Source: Azospirillum sp. B21
Lineage (GTDB): Bacteria; Pseudomonadota; Alphaproteobacteria; Azospirillales; Azospirillaceae
Direction: 5' to 3'
Assembly (NCBI RefSeq): GCF_008364825.1
Contig: NZ_VTTO01000011.1
Location: 94,105 to 158,104 of the forward strand
DNA length: 64,000 bases
The translations under genes were made by a program, and so were the position numbers. Under the pieces are notes generated by a model that was given only the letters and a program-made list of their open reading frames with translations, did no database searches and was not told the origin of the DNA. Shown in pieces: positions 26,496-34,369 of the stretch (position 1 is its first letter; each line of letters starts with the position of its first letter).

Positions 26496-28867
26496 CCCGG
26501 CGCAAACTGCGCCCGGGGGCGGCGCGGCGCGGTCCGCTCGGGCCGCCAGCCTTCCCGGTGCCGGCGGTTCGCCGCTCGCGGCTGCTCGGCACCACCAGCG
26601 TCCAGCCGGCCGGCAAGGATGATGTGCGCCAGACGCTTCTGCCGCCGGATGTGGCGCCGCCCGCATCGGCCCCCGTTCCGGCCGTCACACCCGCACCGGC
26701 GGCCGGTGCCCCCGCGGGATGGGAAAGCATGACCATCGACGTTCCTCCGCAGCCCGACAAGGCCGACGTGGCGATCCTGATCGTCGATGACGACCCGCGG
26801 AATCTGTTCGCCGTGCGCGAGACGCTGGAGGACATGAACGCGCAGCTCGTCCTGGCGCGGTCGGGGGAGGAGGCGCTGAAGCACCTGCTGCGCCAGGACT
26901 TCGCGCTGATCCTGCTCGACGTCCACATGCCGGGGATGGACGGCTACGAGACGGCGGAGTTGATCCGCCTGCGCGAGAAGTCCCGCCACATCCCCATCAT
27001 CTTCCTGACCGCCATCAACAAGGACGAGACGCACATCTTCCGCGGCTATGCCAGCGGCGCCGTGGACTACATGTTCAAGCCGGTCGATCCGCACATCCTG
27101 AAATGCAAGGTGGCGGTCTTCGTCGACCTCTACCGCAAGACGGAGGCGGTGAAGCGCGAGGTCGAGGCCAAGCAGCGCCTGCTGGACGAGAACGAGCGGG
27201 TGCGGCGCGAGATGCGGCAGGCCGAACAGGCGCTGCGCCGGTCGGAGGAGCGGCAGGCGCTGATCCTGGGGCAGCTGCCAATTGTGCTCTATACCGCGGA
27301 TCTGACGCCGGGCATTCCCTTCCGCTATCTGTCGGACACGGCGCAGTCGGTGCTTGGCTGTCCGCCCACCCGCTTCATCGACGATCCGGGCTATTGGGAG
27401 GCGGGGCTTCACCCCGACGACCGCAGCCGCGTGCTGCGCCAGTTGGAGTCGATCCACGACACCGGGCTGACGACGGTCGAGTATCGCTGGCGCTGCCCGG
27501 ACGGCAGCGAGCGCCATCTGCTGGACCAGGCGGTGGTGGTGCGCGACGAGGACGGCCGCCCCGCCGAGCTGTTCGGCACCATCCTGGACGTGACCGAGAC
27601 ACGCCAGGCCCAGCGCCAGCTCGCCCACGCCCAGAAAATGGAGATGGTCGGCCAGCTGACCGGCGGCATCGCCCACGACTTCAACAACATGCTGATGGTG
27701 GTGATCGGCAGCCTCGAACGGCTGGTCCCCAGCCTTGCCGGTGATCCGAAGGCGGCGAAGCGGGCGGAGATGGCGCTGCAGGCGGCGCTGCGCTGTTCCG
27801 ACATGACGCGGCGCCTGCTGACCTTCGCGCGGCGCCAGCAGCTTCACCCGGAGCCGGTCGATCTCGGTGCGCTGGTCGCGGGCATGGGCGAGCTGATGGA
27901 GCGCACGCTGGGCGGCGGCGTCGCCATCGCCATCGAGGCGCCGGCCGTCGATGCGGAGCCGCTGTGGACCGCGTCGGTCGACCGGTCGCAGGCGGAATCG
28001 GCACTGCTGAACCTCGTCATCAACGCCCGCGACGCCATGCCCGGCGGCGGCACCCTGCGCATCCGCACGGAGAACGCCCGTTTCGAGGATACACAGTCCG
28101 GCCATGGCATGTCCGTCCCGGCCGGCGACTACATCCTGCTGTCGGTGTCCGACAGCGGATGTGGCATGCCGCCGGAGGTGCTGGAGCGCGCCTTCGAACC
28201 CTTCTTCACCACCAAGGAGGCGGGGAAGGGGACCGGCCTCGGCCTTGCCATGATCCATGGCTTCGTCAAGCAGTCGGGCGGGCTGATCGGCATCGACAGC
28301 AGTCCGGGCGTCGGCACCACCTTCCGCCTTTACCTGCCGAGGGCGACCGTCGATGCTGTCCATGGGGCGGCTTCCGACGACGACGGCGCCGACGAGGCGT
28401 TCGCCGGCCGCGGCGAGACCGTGCTGGTGGTGGATGACGACGCCGATGTGCGCGCCGTCGCCGTCCAGGCCGTGGGTGCGCTGGGCTACCGCGTGCTGGA
28501 AGCCGACGGGGCGGAGGCGGCGCTGACTCTGCTGGACCGCCAGCCGGTCGATCTCCTGTTCACCGATATCGTGATGCCGGGCGGCCTGAACGGGCGCGAA
28601 CTGGCGCGCGAGGGGCTGCGCCGTCACCCCTCGCTGCGGGTGCTGTTCGCCTCGGGTTATGCCAACGGAACCAGTGCGCCGGAGCCGGAGGCCGGCGCCG
28701 CCATGCCAGCAGACGACGGCACCGATCCGGGTGCCGTTCTTGGGGCCGTGTTGAGCCGGGCGGAGACGCTGGCCAAGCCCTATCGCGACGGCGATCTTGC
28801 CCGCGCTCTGCGTCGCGCGCTGGATCTGCAGTCCCCCCTCGCGCCGGCGGAGGCCGTCCGGGGCTGA
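26492..28867 (+). CDS. Hybrid histidine kinase with receiver, PAS, kinase and second receiver
   Basis: A 791-residue soluble kinase. The N-terminal 85 residues are Pro/Ala-rich and probably a linker. A receiver (ILIVDDDPRNLF, phosphoacceptor in ILLDVHMPGMDGY) covers about 95-215, then a coiled coil, a PAS domain (about 260-385), the HisKA motif GGIAHDFNNML, the ATPase (NLVINARDAMPGGG, SDSGCGM, GTGLGLAMIHGF), and a C-terminal receiver (VLVVDDDADVR, FTDIVMPGGLNG). The ATG at 26492 overlaps the upstream stop in an ATGA arrangement, so the two kinases are translationally coupled and may form a phosphorelay. Confidence 0.93.
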   Translation: MTRRKLRPGAARRGPLGPPAFPVPAVRRSRLLGTTSVQPAGKDDVRQTLLPPDVAPPASAPVPAVTPAPAAGAPAGWESMTIDVPPQPDKADVAILIVDDDPRNLFAVRETLEDMNAQLVLARSGEEALKHLLRQDFALILLDVHMPGMDGYETAELIRLREKSRHIPIIFLTAINKDETHIFRGYASGAVDYMFKPVDPHILKCKVAVFVDLYRKTEAVKREVEAKQRLLDENERVRREMRQAEQALRRSEERQALILGQLPIVLYTADLTPGIPFRYLSDTAQSVLGCPPTRFIDDPGYWEAGLHPDDRSRVLRQLESIHDTGLTTVEYRWRCPDGSERHLLDQAVVVRDEDGRPAELFGTILDVTETRQAQRQLAHAQKMEMVGQLTGGIAHDFNNMLMVVIGSLERLVPSLAGDPKAAKRAEMALQAALRCSDMTRRLLTFARRQQLHPEPVDLGALVAGMGELMERTLGGGVAIAIEAPAVDAEPLWTASVDRSQAESALLNLVINARDAMPGGGTLRIRTENARFEDTQSGHGMSVPAGDYILLSVSDSGCGMPPEVLERAFEPFFTTKEAGKGTGLGLAMIHGFVKQSGGLIGIDSSPGVGTTFRLYLPRATVDAVHGAASDDDGADEAFAGRGETVLVVDDDADVRAVAVQAVGALGYRVLEADGAEAALTLLDRQPVDLLFTDIVMPGGLNGRELAREGLRRHPSLRVLFASGYANGTSAPEPEAGAAMPADDGTDPGAVLGAVLSRAETLAKPYRDGDLARALRRALDLQSPLAPAEAVRG

Positions 28868-28879
28868 CGAGGGGGATCG

Positions 28880-29308
28880 ATGGCGGCGCCGTCCCACGCC
28901 GCCGGTTGTGCACATCAGGTCAGGTTTTGGTTCATGGTTTTGTCCGACGATGCGCTTGCCCTGCTTCGAAGCTCGATCCGTTCGGTCTGGGCGCTCGAAC
29001 TTCTGCTTCTGCTGCGCCGGAACCCCGATCGCGACTGGTCGAACGCCGACCTCGTGCGGGAGTTGCGGGGCAGCGATGTGGTGGTGCAGGAGGCGCTTGG
29101 CGGTTTTCTGGGGGCCGGGCTGGTGGTGGCGCTGGCCGACGGCCGCCACCGCTACCATCCCGCGGCACCCGTCCTCGACCAATGGGTCGAGGAGATCGCG
29201 CAGGCCTATGCCACCCGTCCGTCCGCGGTCATCCGGGAGATCTTCGCGGCCCCCGGAAACAAGGTGCAGATTTTTGCCGATTCCTTCCGCTTCCGCCTCA
29301 ACGACTGA
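28880..29308 (+). CDS. Winged-helix-like small protein beside the kinases
   Basis: A 142-residue protein with an alpha-helical start (ALALLRSSIRSVWALELLLLLRR), then NADLVRELRGSDVVVQEALGGFLGAGLVV, which resembles a winged-helix DNA-binding fold (recognition near 65-80), and RYHPAAPVLDQWVEEIAQ. It carries no recognised effector domain. The start is uncertain: ATG 28880 has GAGGGGG 4 bases upstream, whereas ATG 28934 starts at the more conserved-looking part. It lies 12 bases after the second kinase and probably belongs to that operon, perhaps as a regulator or anti-regulator. Confidence 0.65.
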   Translation: MAAPSHAAGCAHQVRFWFMVLSDDALALLRSSIRSVWALELLLLLRRNPDRDWSNADLVRELRGSDVVVQEALGGFLGAGLVVALADGRHRYHPAAPVLDQWVEEIAQAYATRPSAVIREIFAAPGNKVQIFADSFRFRLND

Positions 29309-29360
29309 TGCCGGTGAATGACATGATCGCCGCTTTTCAATCCGACATCGTGGACCGATC

Positions 29361-29392
29361 CCCCTCTCCGCCCGGGAGAGCGGGGTGGGGGA
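29361..29392. repeat. Dispersed GC-rich palindrome, short copy
   Basis: CCCCTCTCC and GGGAGAGCGGGG arms around CGCCC, in the 90-base gap before the first DUF5985 gene. It resembles the other intergenic palindromes of this window but is less perfect. Confidence 0.35.
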
Positions 29393-29398
29393 GCTGAC

Positions 29399-29668
29399 AT
29401 GGACGTCGTGAAGTCGGCGGTCTATCTGCTGTGCTTTGCCGCCAGCCTGCTATGCATGGTCCTGCTGCTGCGCAGTTACCTGCGGTCGCGCAGCCGCCTT
29501 CTGCTGTGGAGCACGCTGTGCTTCGTCGGCCTGTCGATCAACAACCTCCTTCTGTTCATCGACGTCGTCGTCCTGCCGACCCAGGTCGACCTGCTGCCGC
29601 TTCGCCAGTTCTCCACCCTCGCCGGCCTGGGCGTCCTGCTCTATGGCTTCATCTGGGATACCGAGTGA
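29399..29668 (+). CDS. DUF5985 family membrane protein (first of two)
   Basis: An 89-residue protein with three hydrophobic helices (about 5-28, 33-57 and 68-85), matching the small DUF5985 family. Function unknown. The stop codon overlaps the start of the second DUF5985 gene by one base (TGATG), so the pair is translationally coupled. Both follow the hybrid kinases, which suggests a membrane component of the same signalling unit. Confidence 0.75.
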   Translation: MDVVKSAVYLLCFAASLLCMVLLLRSYLRSRSRLLLWSTLCFVGLSINNLLLFIDVVVLPTQVDLLPLRQFSTLAGLGVLLYGFIWDTE

Positions 29669-29946
29669 TGCTGCCGACGACATCCAGCTTCTTCACCGGG
29701 GCGATCGCAGCACTCTATGCGGTGGCCGGGCTGTTCTTCCTCAGCTTCTGGAAGCGGACACGCGACGCGCTGTTCGTCTCCTTCGCGCTGGCATTTACGC
29801 TGCTGGCGGTGAATCAGATCGTGCTGGCGCTCGGCGGGCTGGAGCGGGAAGAGCAGAGCTGGGTCTATCTGCTGCGGCTGCTGGCTTTCCTGCTGATCAT
29901 CGCGGCCATCGTGCGGAAGAATCTGGAGGGGCGCCGCCGCAGCTGA
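29668..29946 (+). CDS. DUF5985 family membrane protein (second of two)
   Basis: A 92-residue protein with three hydrophobic helices (SFFTGAIAALYAVAGLFFLSFW, FVSFALAFTLLAVNQIVLAL, WVYLLRLLAFLLIIAAIV) and a basic tail (RKNLEGRRRS). It resembles its upstream neighbour in size and layout. The start overlaps the preceding stop codon. No catalytic motif is visible. It may assemble with the first protein as a heteromeric membrane unit; this is inference from the gene pair. Confidence 0.75.
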   Translation: MLPTTSSFFTGAIAALYAVAGLFFLSFWKRTRDALFVSFALAFTLLAVNQIVLALGGLEREEQSWVYLLRLLAFLLIIAAIVRKNLEGRRRS

Positions 29947-29950
29947 CGGC

Positions 29951-30379
29951 TCACTTCCGCCCGTCGCCGAAGCGGCGGCAGTCCCACTCGTCGGTGCCGG
30001 ACTCCGCCCGGCCGCCGTTCGAGGTGCGGTAGCGCCCGTCGTCGCACTGGCCGTTGCCGGCATAGCGGCTGTAGCCGTCCCGGCCCCGTCCGCCGTAATG
30101 CCCGTTGCCGTAATGCCCGTTACTGTAATGATAGCCGTTGTCGGAGCCGCCGCGGCGGTGGTGGCGCCGGTCGCGCTCGTAATCCCGGTCGTCGTCATCG
30201 TCATCGCCGGCGGTCGCCGCCAGCACGCCCAGCCCGACCACCGCGGCGCCGAGCAGCAGGGCGCCCGTCATGTCGTCGTCGCCGTTTCCGGCGCAGCCCG
30301 GCAGGGCCAGCGACACCGCAAGGCAAGCGGCCAATACCGTCCTGCCGCCGAAGACTCCGCGCCGCACCGTCTCTTCCAT
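29951..30379 (-). CDS. Gly/Tyr/His-rich lipoprotein
   Basis: A 142-residue protein with a lipoprotein signal peptide (lipobox ALPGC, mature Cys at about residue 28) and a second hydrophobic segment (LLLGAAVVGLGVLAATAG). An acidic run of Asp follows, then a low-complexity region rich in Gly, Tyr, His, Asn and Arg (NGYHYSNGHYGNGHYGG). Such regions occur in uncharacterised outer-membrane or periplasmic proteins. The ATG at 30379 has GGGAGGCGG upstream; a longer start is possible but lacks a ribosome site. It converges with the second DUF5985 gene. Confidence 0.7.
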   Translation of the reverse strand: MEETVRRGVFGGRTVLAACLAVSLALPGCAGNGDDDMTGALLLGAAVVGLGVLAATAGDDDDDDRDYERDRRHHRRGGSDNGYHYSNGHYGNGHYGGRGRDGYSRYAGNGQCDDGRYRTSNGGRAESGTDEWDCRRFGDGRK

Positions 30380-30585
30380 CGCCGCCTCCCAGCATACGGG
30401 TACTTTCATGCATGAACACACAGGCGGAGTTTTTCATCCAGTACCATTATAATTTCATTTTAGAAATATTTGCCCTGCCTGGCTTTCGCTGTCCTGAACG
30501 CATGCCCGGGTGCTCACCACGGGGCTTGGCCCGGCCGGGATGAAGCCCTATGGTCGGCCTGCTGTCGCCGAAATGAGGCGCCAAA

Positions 30586-31770
30586 ATGGGGAGTGCGTGG
30601 ATGTTCACCGCCAGGATCCTGCTGCTCGGCTCCGGTGAGCTGGGCAAGGAATTCGTCATCGCCGCGAAGCGGCTGGGCTGCGAGGTCATCGCCTGCGACA
30701 GCTACGCCAACGCGCCTGCGATGCAGGTCGCCGACCGGGCGGAGGTGTTCTCCATGCTCGACGCCGACGCCCTGCGCGCCGCCATCGCGAAGCATCGCCC
30801 CGACTTCATCGTGCCGGAGGTGGAGGCGATCCGCACCGAGGTGCTGCACGAGTTCGAGGATGCCGGCACCACCGTCGTGCCCTCGGCCCGCGCCGCCACC
30901 ATGACGATGAACCGTGATCGCATCCGCGAGGTCGCCGCAACGGAGCTCGGCCTGCGCACCTCGCGCTACCGCTATGCCGAAAGCCTGGACGAGGTCCGCG
31001 CCGGGGCGGAGCACACCGGCTTCCCCTGCGTCATCAAGCCGGTGATGTCGTCGTCGGGCAAGGGGCAGAGCACGGTTCAGGACTCCGCGGGCCTCGAAGC
31101 TGCCTGGGACTATGCAGTGGCCAACATGCGCGGCGACCGCCGCAAGGTGATCGTCGAGGAATTCGTACCCTTCGAATACGAGATCACGCTGCTGACCGTC
31201 CGCACCCGCGACGGCATCCTCTATTGCGAGCCGATCGGCCACCGGCAGGAACGCGGCGACTACCAGGAATCCTGGCAGCCGGTCGCCATGCCGCAGGCGA
31301 TGCTGGACGACGCCAAGGCGATGGCGGCCCGCGTCGTCGACAATCTCGGCGGCTATGGCATCTTCGGCGTCGAGTTCTTCGTGACGGCCGACGAGGTCGT
31401 CTTCTCCGAGCTGTCGCCGCGCCCGCACGACACCGGCATGGTCACGCTGCTGTCGCAGAACCTGTCGGAATTCGAACTGCACGCCCGCGCCATCCTGGGC
31501 CTGCCGATCCCCAACATCGTCTGCCGTGCCCCCTCGGCCTCCGCCGTCATCCTGGCCGACCGCGAGGCGGAGAGCTTTCGCATCGAGGGGCTGGCCGATG
31601 CGCTGGGCCTGGGCAGTGCGGAGCAGGAGGTCGACGTCCGCCTGTTCGGCAAGCCGACCACCCGCAAGAACCGCCGCATGGGCGTGGCGCTGGCTAGCGG
31701 CACCGACACCGACGACGCGCGGGCGCGTGCCAAGCAGGCGGCGGACAAGGTGATGATCCGTTACCTGTAA
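30586..31770 (+). CDS. purT: Formate-dependent phosphoribosylglycinamide formyltransferase
   Basis: A 394-residue ATP-grasp enzyme that formylates GAR with formate and ATP in purine synthesis, an alternative to PurN. The N-terminal LLLGSGELGKEFVIAAKRLG, the ATP-grasp motif CVIKPVMSSSGKGQS, and GVEFFVTADEVVFSELSPRPHDTG are typical, and the C-terminal PTTRKNRRMGVALA matches. ATG 30586 and ATG 30601 are both plausible starts; each has a purine-rich site upstream. The gene stands alone and meets the convergent MFS gene at a hairpin. Confidence 0.95.
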   Translation: MGSAWMFTARILLLGSGELGKEFVIAAKRLGCEVIACDSYANAPAMQVADRAEVFSMLDADALRAAIAKHRPDFIVPEVEAIRTEVLHEFEDAGTTVVPSARAATMTMNRDRIREVAATELGLRTSRYRYAESLDEVRAGAEHTGFPCVIKPVMSSSGKGQSTVQDSAGLEAAWDYAVANMRGDRRKVIVEEFVPFEYEITLLTVRTRDGILYCEPIGHRQERGDYQESWQPVAMPQAMLDDAKAMAARVVDNLGGYGIFGVEFFVTADEVVFSELSPRPHDTGMVTLLSQNLSEFELHARAILGLPIPNIVCRAPSASAVILADREAESFRIEGLADALGLGSAEQEVDVRLFGKPTTRKNRRMGVALASGTDTDDARARAKQAADKVMIRYL

Positions 31771-31784
31771 AGGGAGCCGGGCGT

Positions 31785-31807
31785 GGGGCGGAGCGGCTTA
31801 CCGCCCC
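31785..31807. terminator. Hairpin between purT and the MFS gene
   Basis: Perfect arms GGGGCGG (31785-31791) and CCGCCCC (31801-31807) enclose the stop codon of the MFS gene in the convergent gap. No T-run; it could serve both directions. Confidence 0.45.
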
Positions 31808-33033
31808 AGCAGCCTGTCCACCCGCCGCAACGCTGGGAACATCGCCGCCCACAGCCCGGCCAGCCCGACCGCGCCGACGCCGCCAAGAACCACCGCCGGC
31901 ACCGCCCCGACCATCGCGGCGACACTGCCGGATTCGAACTCGCCCAGTTGGTTGGACGCGCCGATGAACAGCGAGGTGACGGCACCGACACGGCCGCGCA
32001 TCTCGTCGGGGGTGGACAGCTGGATCAGCGTCTGTCGGACGAACATGCTGACTTGGTCGGTGGCGCCGACCGCCAGCAAGGCGATAAAGGACAGCACGGG
32101 GTCGGCCGACAGACCGAAGGCGATGGTGGCGACGCCGAACCCCGCCACCGCGATCAGCATCCAGCGTCCGGCATGGCGCTTCACCCCCCACCGGGTGATG
32201 ACCATCGCCATGGCGAGCGCTCCCAGCGCCGGGGCCGAGCGCAGCAGGCCGAGCCCCCATGGCCCGACGAACAGCACGTCGCGGGCATAGATCGGCAGCA
32301 GCGCCGTCGCACCGCCCAGCAGCACGGCGAACAGGTCGAGCGATATGGCACCCAGCATCTCCGGCCGGCTGCGGATGAAGGCGGCGCCGGCCAGCATGCT
32401 CGACAGGCTCATGGCGCGCTTGGTCATGGAGACCGGACGCGGACGGCAGGCGGCGATCAGCAGGACGGACAGCACCAGCATCGCCGTGCTGATGCCATAG
32501 ACCGCCGCCGGGCCGGCGATGTAGAGCAGTCCGCCCAGCGCCGGGCCGGAGATCTGCGCCACCTGCACCCCTGACGATTGCCAAGCAACAGCGTTGGGCA
32601 GATCATCCAGCGGCACGGTAGCCGACAGGATCGCTTGGTTGGCGGGTCCCTCGAAGGACTTGGCGAGGCCGATCAGCGCCACCACGGCGAAGATCGCGTG
32701 CGGCGACAAGGCCCCCGCCATGGTCAGCAGGAACAGCGCGGCGACCGCCGTCATTTCGACGGACAGCGCGCCGAATAGCACCGTCTTGCGGTCGTTGTTG
32801 TCCACCACATGGCCGGCGACCAGCACCAGCGCCAGGGTGGGCAGGAACTGGAACAGCCCGACCAGCCCGAGGTCCAGCGGGTTGCCGGTCATGGCGTAGA
32901 CCTGCCATCCGACCGCCACCACCTGCATCTGGATCGCCAGCATCGAACAGACCCGCGCGCACCAGAACAGGGCGAAGGCGCGGTGACGGAAGGCGGACCG
33001 GAAACTATCCCCGGCCGCGGGGGCACTGGTCAT
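31798..33033 (-). CDS. MFS transporter of the EntS/TM-effector type
   Basis: A 411-residue transporter with about 12 helices. Typical MFS motifs occur: GHVVDNNDRKTVL in the loop after helix 2 and LAKSFEGPANQAIL. Members of this subgroup include enterobactin exporters and permeases of unknown role. The ATG directly abuts the stop codon of the thiolase gene (TGA then ATG), so the two are co-translated. It forms the last gene of the leftward bioMNY-ligase-thiolase run. Substrate unknown; efflux of a pathway product is possible. Confidence 0.85.
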   Translation of the reverse strand: MTSAPAAGDSFRSAFRHRAFALFWCARVCSMLAIQMQVVAVGWQVYAMTGNPLDLGLVGLFQFLPTLALVLVAGHVVDNNDRKTVLFGALSVEMTAVAALFLLTMAGALSPHAIFAVVALIGLAKSFEGPANQAILSATVPLDDLPNAVAWQSSGVQVAQISGPALGGLLYIAGPAAVYGISTAMLVLSVLLIAACRPRPVSMTKRAMSLSSMLAGAAFIRSRPEMLGAISLDLFAVLLGGATALLPIYARDVLFVGPWGLGLLRSAPALGALAMAMVITRWGVKRHAGRWMLIAVAGFGVATIAFGLSADPVLSFIALLAVGATDQVSMFVRQTLIQLSTPDEMRGRVGAVTSLFIGASNQLGEFESGSVAAMVGAVPAVVLGGVGAVGLAGLWAAMFPALRRVDRLLGR

Positions 33034-34200
33034 TCAAACTGGCTCCAGAAGTGTGGCGAGCCCCAGCCCGCCGCCGATGCCGAGCGTGGCGAGCCCCCGA
33101 CGGGGCGATGTGCCCGCCAGTGGGAACAGCAACTCGGTGAAGAGGCGCGTCACCAGGATGGCGCCCGACGCGCCATAGGGATGACCAAGCGCCAGCGCGC
33201 CGCCGCCAACCGACACGCGCGATTGATCGATGCCCAGCGCGTCGAGGCTGGCCAGCACCTGGGCGGCGAAGGCCTCGTTGAACTCGATCAGGTCGATGTC
33301 GGCGACCGAAAGGCCGGGATTGCGGGTCAGCAGCTTGGCCACCGCCGGGATCGGGCCGGTGCCGAGCAGAGTCGGGTCCACCCCGGCCGCGGCGCTGTCC
33401 ACCACCGCCAGCCCGTGGGTCAGGCCAAGCTCGCGGAACTTTCGCTCCGACACCACCGCCACAATGGCGGCACCGTCATTGACCGGGCAGGCGTTGCCGG
33501 CGGTCACGGTGCCGTCCGGTCGCAGGATGGGCCGCAGTGCCGCCAGTTTCTCGAGGCTTGTGTCGGCGCGCGGGCATTCATCGCGGTCGATGACGCGGCC
33601 ATCGCGCAGGGTGAGCGGCACGATTTCCCGATCGAAGCGTCCGGCGGCTTGCGCGGTCACGGCCTTGCGGTGACTGTCCAGCGCGTAGCGGTCCTGGCGC
33701 GCGCGGTCGATGCCATAGACGGCTGCGACATTCTCCGCTGCCTCGATCATCGACGGGTCGCCGATCTCGTCGGGGGCGAAGCGGGCGCGGTCGTAGAAGG
33801 CCGGGCTGCGATAGAGGCTGGACGGCTTGGCGACGCGCCAGGGGGCGGTGCTGGTGCTCTCCACCCCGCCGGCCAGCACGACGTCGCAGGCGCCGGACTG
33901 CACCAGCCGGGCGGCGAGGTTGATCGCCTCCAGCCCGGACCCGCATTGCCGGTCCACCGTCACGCCCGGCACCGACACCGGCAAGCCCGCCGCCAGCGCC
34001 GACAGCCGCGCGACGTTGCCGCCGGGGCCAACGGCGTTGCCCAGCAGTACCTCGTCCACCTCCGCCAGCTCGATTCCGGCATCGGCAAGTACGGCGCGGA
34101 TGACCGGCGCGGCGAGGCCCTCGACGGGCAGTTCGCGCAGGGCACCGCCGATGCGGCCGACGGGCGTGCGCCGGGCGGCGACGATGATTGGGCAAGTCAT
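33034..34200 (-). CDS. Acetyl-CoA acetyltransferase/thiolase
   Basis: A 388-residue thiolase. The reactive cysteine is in QCGSGLEAINLAARLV, the catalytic His is in LGHPYGASGA, and the N-terminal RTPVGRIGG is typical. The usual final GG-C-GxG motif appears as LATLGIGGGLG, with the second catalytic Cys replaced by Ile, so activity may differ from classical thiolases. The ATG at 34200 starts at the conserved end; a longer open frame runs into the palindrome region. It lies between an acyl-CoA ligase gene and the abutting MFS gene, suggesting a short CoA-dependent pathway. Confidence 0.88.
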   Translation of the reverse strand: MTCPIIVAARRTPVGRIGGALRELPVEGLAAPVIRAVLADAGIELAEVDEVLLGNAVGPGGNVARLSALAAGLPVSVPGVTVDRQCGSGLEAINLAARLVQSGACDVVLAGGVESTSTAPWRVAKPSSLYRSPAFYDRARFAPDEIGDPSMIEAAENVAAVYGIDRARQDRYALDSHRKAVTAQAAGRFDREIVPLTLRDGRVIDRDECPRADTSLEKLAALRPILRPDGTVTAGNACPVNDGAAIVAVVSERKFRELGLTHGLAVVDSAAAGVDPTLLGTGPIPAVAKLLTRNPGLSVADIDLIEFNEAFAAQVLASLDALGIDQSRVSVGGGALALGHPYGASGAILVTRLFTELLFPLAGTSPRRGLATLGIGGGLGLATLLEPV

Positions 34201-34219
34201 GCGCGGTTCCCTCCCGATT

Positions 34220-34335
34220 CCCCTCTCCCCCCCGGGGAGAGGGTTAAGGTGAGGGGGTTCCGCAGCTTGGATCTCTTCGGCTGATCCGGCGCTTCCCCCC
34301 ACCCCGACCCTCCCCCGCTGGGCGGGGGAGGGGGA
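34220..34335. repeat. Two dispersed GC-rich palindromes in tandem
   Basis: The first (34220-34256) has arms CCCTCTCCCC (34221-34230) and GGGGAGAGGG (34234-34243) and is the inverse of the element at 1-36 including its TTAAGGTGAGG flank. The second (34308-34334) is CCCTCCCCCGC, TGG, GCGGGGGAGGGG. They fill the 170-base gap between the acyl-CoA ligase and thiolase genes and might reduce expression of the distal genes. Confidence 0.7.
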
Positions 34336-34369
34336 TTGGCGTCGGGTCGGTTAAGTCGACGCACGACTG

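Noticed and set aside
22650..26666. Long minus-strand frame opposite the poly-HAMP kinase
   Set aside because: Antisense shadow; repeats the periodicity of the sense gene and shows no domain.
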